Shown here: one piece after another, positions 5,642-7,878 of the stretch | How the letters are laid out: every line of letters starts with the position of its first letter | Numbering within the stretch: the stretch's first letter is position 1 | Assembly: GCF_002419815.1 (NCBI RefSeq) | Contig: NZ_DIGV01000057.1 | Coordinates: 701 to 8,578, forward strand | Reading direction: 5' to 3' | Length of the DNA stretch: 7,878 nucleotides | From: Brevundimonas sp. UBA5713 | Lineage (GTDB): Bacteria > Pseudomonadota > Alphaproteobacteria > Caulobacterales > Caulobacteraceae | Notes under the pieces: model-generated | The model's database searches: none | Seen by the model: only the letters and a program-made list of their open reading frames with translations | What the model was told of the DNA's origin: nothing | Program-made: the position numbers and the translations under genes

Positions 5642-6697
5642 ATGACAGACAGCTCTCACGGTCCGGACGCCCGCCGCTTTGCCGCTGTTCTGCACCCGAC
5701 GCCCCAAGGGCTGTGGTGTCCGGAGGGGCAGTTCTACATCGACCCGCCGCGCCCTGTAGAGCGAGCCGTCATCACCCACGGACACGCCGACCACGCGCGC
5801 TGGGGCCACGGCCATGTGCTGGCCACGCCCGAGACGCTGGCCATCATGGCCACGCGTTACGGGGCCGATTTTGCGGGCAGCACCCAGAGTCTCGAGTACG
5901 GCGAGCGGGTGAAGGTGAATGGCGTGGATGTCTCGCTGCATCCGGCCGGCCATGTGCTGGGCTCGGCGCAGGCGGCCATCCATCAGGACGGCATTACCAT
6001 TACAGCCTCTGGGGATTACAAACGCCGCCGCGACCCGACCTGTGCGGGGTTCGAACCCGTCAAAAGCGATGTGTTCATCACAGAAGCGACCTTTGGGCTG
6101 CCGGTCTTTCGCCACCCGCCGGACATGCAGGAAATCGGCAAGCTGCTGCACTCGCTGCAACAGTTTCCGGAGCGGGCGCATCTGGTCGGGGCATACGCCT
6201 TGGGTAAGGCGCAGCGGGTAATGAAACTGCTGCGCGAGGCGGGCTATGACGAGACCATCTATGTGCATGGCGCGCTGGAAAAACTGAACCGGCTGTATGA
6301 GGCCTTCGGCGTCGATCTCGGCCCGTGGCAGACGGTGGCGGGGTTAAAGGCCGACTTTGCGGGCAAGATCATCATCGCCCCGCCGTCGGCCATCGCCGAC
6401 CGCTGGAGCCGCCGCTTTCCCGATCCGGTCGCGGCCTTTGCCAGTGGCTGGATGAGCGTGCGGGCGCGGGCGCGGCAAAGGGGGGTGGAGCTACCCATCA
6501 TCCTGTCCGACCACGCTGACTGGGACGAGCTGACCGACACCCTGACCGAGCTTTCCCCCACCGAGGTGTGGATCACCCACGGGCGCGACGATGCCCTGTC
6601 GCGGTGGGCGCAGATCAACGGCATGACGGCGCGGGCGCTGCATCTGGTTGGGTATGAGGACGAGGACGACGAGCCTGTCGAAGAGGCCACGGCATGA
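5642..6697 (+). CDS. Ligase-associated DNA damage response exonuclease (metallo-beta-lactamase fold)
   Basis: This is a 351-residue predicted metal-dependent DNA exonuclease of the beta-CASP-like metallo-beta-lactamase group, acting in the cytoplasm with the ligase encoded next. The metal-binding signature H46-G-H-A-D-H51 is intact, with further expected ligands at H104 (A-G-H-V-L-G-S-A), D125 (S-G-D-Y-K-R), D290-H291 (S-D-H-A-D-W) and H313 (T-H-G). The opening L-H-P-T-P-Q-G-L-W and F-Y-I-D-P-P-R-P-V-x-R-A-V-I-T-H-G-H-A-D-H-A is typical of this family. Length is normal. The ATG at 5642 follows an in-frame TAG by two codons, so no longer start exists, and the next methionine (residue 69) would remove the active site. 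No Shine-Dalgarno sequence is visible, so the mRNA may be leaderless. The C terminus is an acidic tail (E339-E348). It overlaps the ligase gene by four bases. Confidence 0.93.
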   Translation: MTDSSHGPDARRFAAVLHPTPQGLWCPEGQFYIDPPRPVERAVITHGHADHARWGHGHVLATPETLAIMATRYGADFAGSTQSLEYGERVKVNGVDVSLHPAGHVLGSAQAAIHQDGITITASGDYKRRRDPTCAGFEPVKSDVFITEATFGLPVFRHPPDMQEIGKLLHSLQQFPERAHLVGAYALGKAQRVMKLLREAGYDETIYVHGALEKLNRLYEAFGVDLGPWQTVAGLKADFAGKIIIAPPSAIADRWSRRFPDPVAAFASGWMSVRARARQRGVELPIILSDHADWDELTDTLTELSPTEVWITHGRDDALSRWAQINGMTARALHLVGYEDEDDEPVEEATA

Positions 6698-7878
6698 AGG
6701 CCTTTGCCGAACTGCTGGACCGTCTGGCGCTGACGGCATCGCGTAACGCCAAGCTGCGGCTGATTGCCGACCATCTGCGGACGGTGCCCGATCCTGATCG
6801 CGGCTGGGCGCTGGCGGCGCTGACAGGCGGCCTCTCGTTCAAGGAGGCCAAGTCCAACACCATCCGCAAGGTGGTGGAGGGACGCGTCGATGCCGAGCTG
6901 TTCCGCCTGTCCTATGACTATGTGGGCGATCTCGCCGAAACGGTGGCCCTGATCTGGCCCACGCGGCACGGGGCCAACCGCGAGCCGGATGTGTCGGAGG
7001 TGATCGAGGCCCTGAACACCGCCAAGCGCGGCGAGGTGCCGGACCTGCTCGAAAACTGGCTGGATGCGCTGGATGCCGAGGGGCGCTGGGCGCTGTTAAA
7101 ACTGGTGACGGGCAGTTTGCGCGTGGGCGTCTCGGCGCGACTGGCATGGCAGGCGGCGGCGGACTATGGCGGCGTGGACGTGAGCGACATTCAGGAGGTC
7201 TGGCACGGGCTGGAGCCGCCCTACCTCGACCTGCTGGCATGGCTGGATGGCAAGGCCGAGCGGCCAGATGTCGAGACCCATGGCCGTTTCCGCCCCGTCA
7301 TGCTGGCCCACCCGATCGACGAGGCGACCGAGATGCCGCGTCTGAACCCCGCCGACTTCGTGGCCGAATGGAAATGGGACGGTATCCGCATTCAGGCCGT
7401 CAGCGAGGGCGGCGTCAAACGCCTCTATTCCCGCACGGGCGAGGATATCGGCCACGCCTTCCCCGATGTGATCGAGGCGATGGATTTCGAGGGTGTTCTT
7501 GATGGCGAGCTGATCGTCACCCGCGACGGGGTGATGGGCAGCTTTTCAGACCTGCAACAAAGGCTGAACCGCAAGAGCGTCGATGCCAAACGCATGGCGG
7601 CGTTTCCTGCGGGCATCCGGGCCTATGACTTGTTGGCCGACGGTGAGGAGGACATCCGCGCGCTTCCCTTTGATGAGAGGCGCAAACGGCTGGAAGCCTT
7701 CATCGCCGCCGTGCCTTCGTCGCGCATCGACATCTCGCCGCTGGTCGATATCGAAAGCTGGGAAAAGCTGGCCGAGCTTCGTGCCAGCCCGCCGGAAGGC
7801 GATGCGCGGCTGGCCGAAGGCTTCATGCTGAAACGCCGCGACAGCGTTTATGAGGCGGGCCGCCCCAAGGGGCCGTGG
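6694..7878 (+). CDS. ATP-dependent DNA ligase, ligase-associated damage response type (cut by right edge)
   Basis: The frame starts at the ATG overlapping the exonuclease stop (ATGA, 6694-6697), with AAGAGG (6681-6686) 7 bases upstream. It is open for 395 codons to the edge; the family usually has about 530 residues. The N-terminal helical DNA-binding domain spans about 1-190, including T-G-G-L-S-F-K and G-S-L-R-V-G-V. The nucleotidyltransferase domain begins near 200, with motif I E-W-K-W-D-G (225-230), where K227 is the AMP-accepting lysine. S-R-T-G-E-D (246-251) is motif Ia-like, D-G-E-L (270-273) is motif III, and E-G-F-M-L-K (376-381) is motif IV. The window ends at G-P-W (393-395), just before the usual motif V W-K-W-K and the OB-fold. 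The enzyme seals nicks using ATP. This type is the 'cisplatin damage response' ligase clustered with the exonuclease. Alternative: LigB/LigC-like ligase, but the adjacent exonuclease favours the cluster type. Confidence 0.93.
   Translation, partial: MKAFAELLDRLALTASRNAKLRLIADHLRTVPDPDRGWALAALTGGLSFKEAKSNTIRKVVEGRVDAELFRLSYDYVGDLAETVALIWPTRHGANREPDVSEVIEALNTAKRGEVPDLLENWLDALDAEGRWALLKLVTGSLRVGVSARLAWQAAADYGGVDVSDIQEVWHGLEPPYLDLLAWLDGKAERPDVETHGRFRPVMLAHPIDEATEMPRLNPADFVAEWKWDGIRIQAVSEGGVKRLYSRTGEDIGHAFPDVIEAMDFEGVLDGELIVTRDGVMGSFSDLQQRLNRKSVDAKRMAAFPAGIRAYDLLADGEEDIRALPFDERRKRLEAFIAAVPSSRIDISPLVDIESWEKLAELRASPPEGDARLAEGFMLKRRDSVYEAGRPKGPW

Noticed and set aside
5637..5642. Perfect TTGACA box at the exonuclease start
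   Set aside because: It overlaps the start codon and has no -10 box 16-18 bases downstream, so it cannot drive this gene and is likely chance.

Overview
The window is GC-rich and gene-dense, with alphaproteobacterial character. Short gaps, ATGA/TAATG-type overlaps, alanine- and proline-rich lipoproteins and a ligase-associated DNA damage response pair all fit a Caulobacterales-type genome such as Brevundimonas or a relative. That placement is inferred from gene content and protein style, not from a marker gene. There are no RNA genes, CRISPR arrays or mobile elements, and no gene-free stretch longer than about 200 bases.

Left part, minus strand (1-1004): the N-terminal part of a TMEM43-family membrane protein runs off the left edge. 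Behind it lies a small secreted protein with a clear signal peptide. A 202-base divergent intergenic region (1005-1206) separates these from the plus-strand genes and carries a plausible sigma70-like promoter for the next operon.

Middle, plus strand (1207-5525): a two-component pair comes first. It consists of a histidine kinase with a periplasmic domain and about seven further membrane helices, resembling the 7TMR-DISM architecture, and a NarL/FixJ-type response regulator 10 bases downstream. After a 98-base gap with its own possible promoter and a hairpin come three consecutive lipoprotein genes. The first two overlap by one base and look like diverged tandem duplicates sharing a cysteine pair. 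The third has a different C-terminal domain. The run ends in a strong Rho-independent terminator at 5566-5600.

Right part, plus strand (5642-7878): the metallo-beta-lactamase-fold exonuclease and the ATP-dependent DNA ligase of the ligase-associated DNA damage response cluster overlap by four bases (ATGA). The ligase is cut by the right edge just before its last nucleotidyltransferase motif. In related genomes an Lhr-type helicase and the PdeM phosphoesterase usually complete this cluster, and they may lie beyond the edge.

How the genes may work together: the exonuclease and ligase are a recognised repair pair. The sensor kinase and regulator form an evident signalling pair of unknown stimulus. 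Whether they control the flanking envelope genes (secreted protein, lipoproteins, TMEM43 protein) is a hypothesis based only on neighbourhood.
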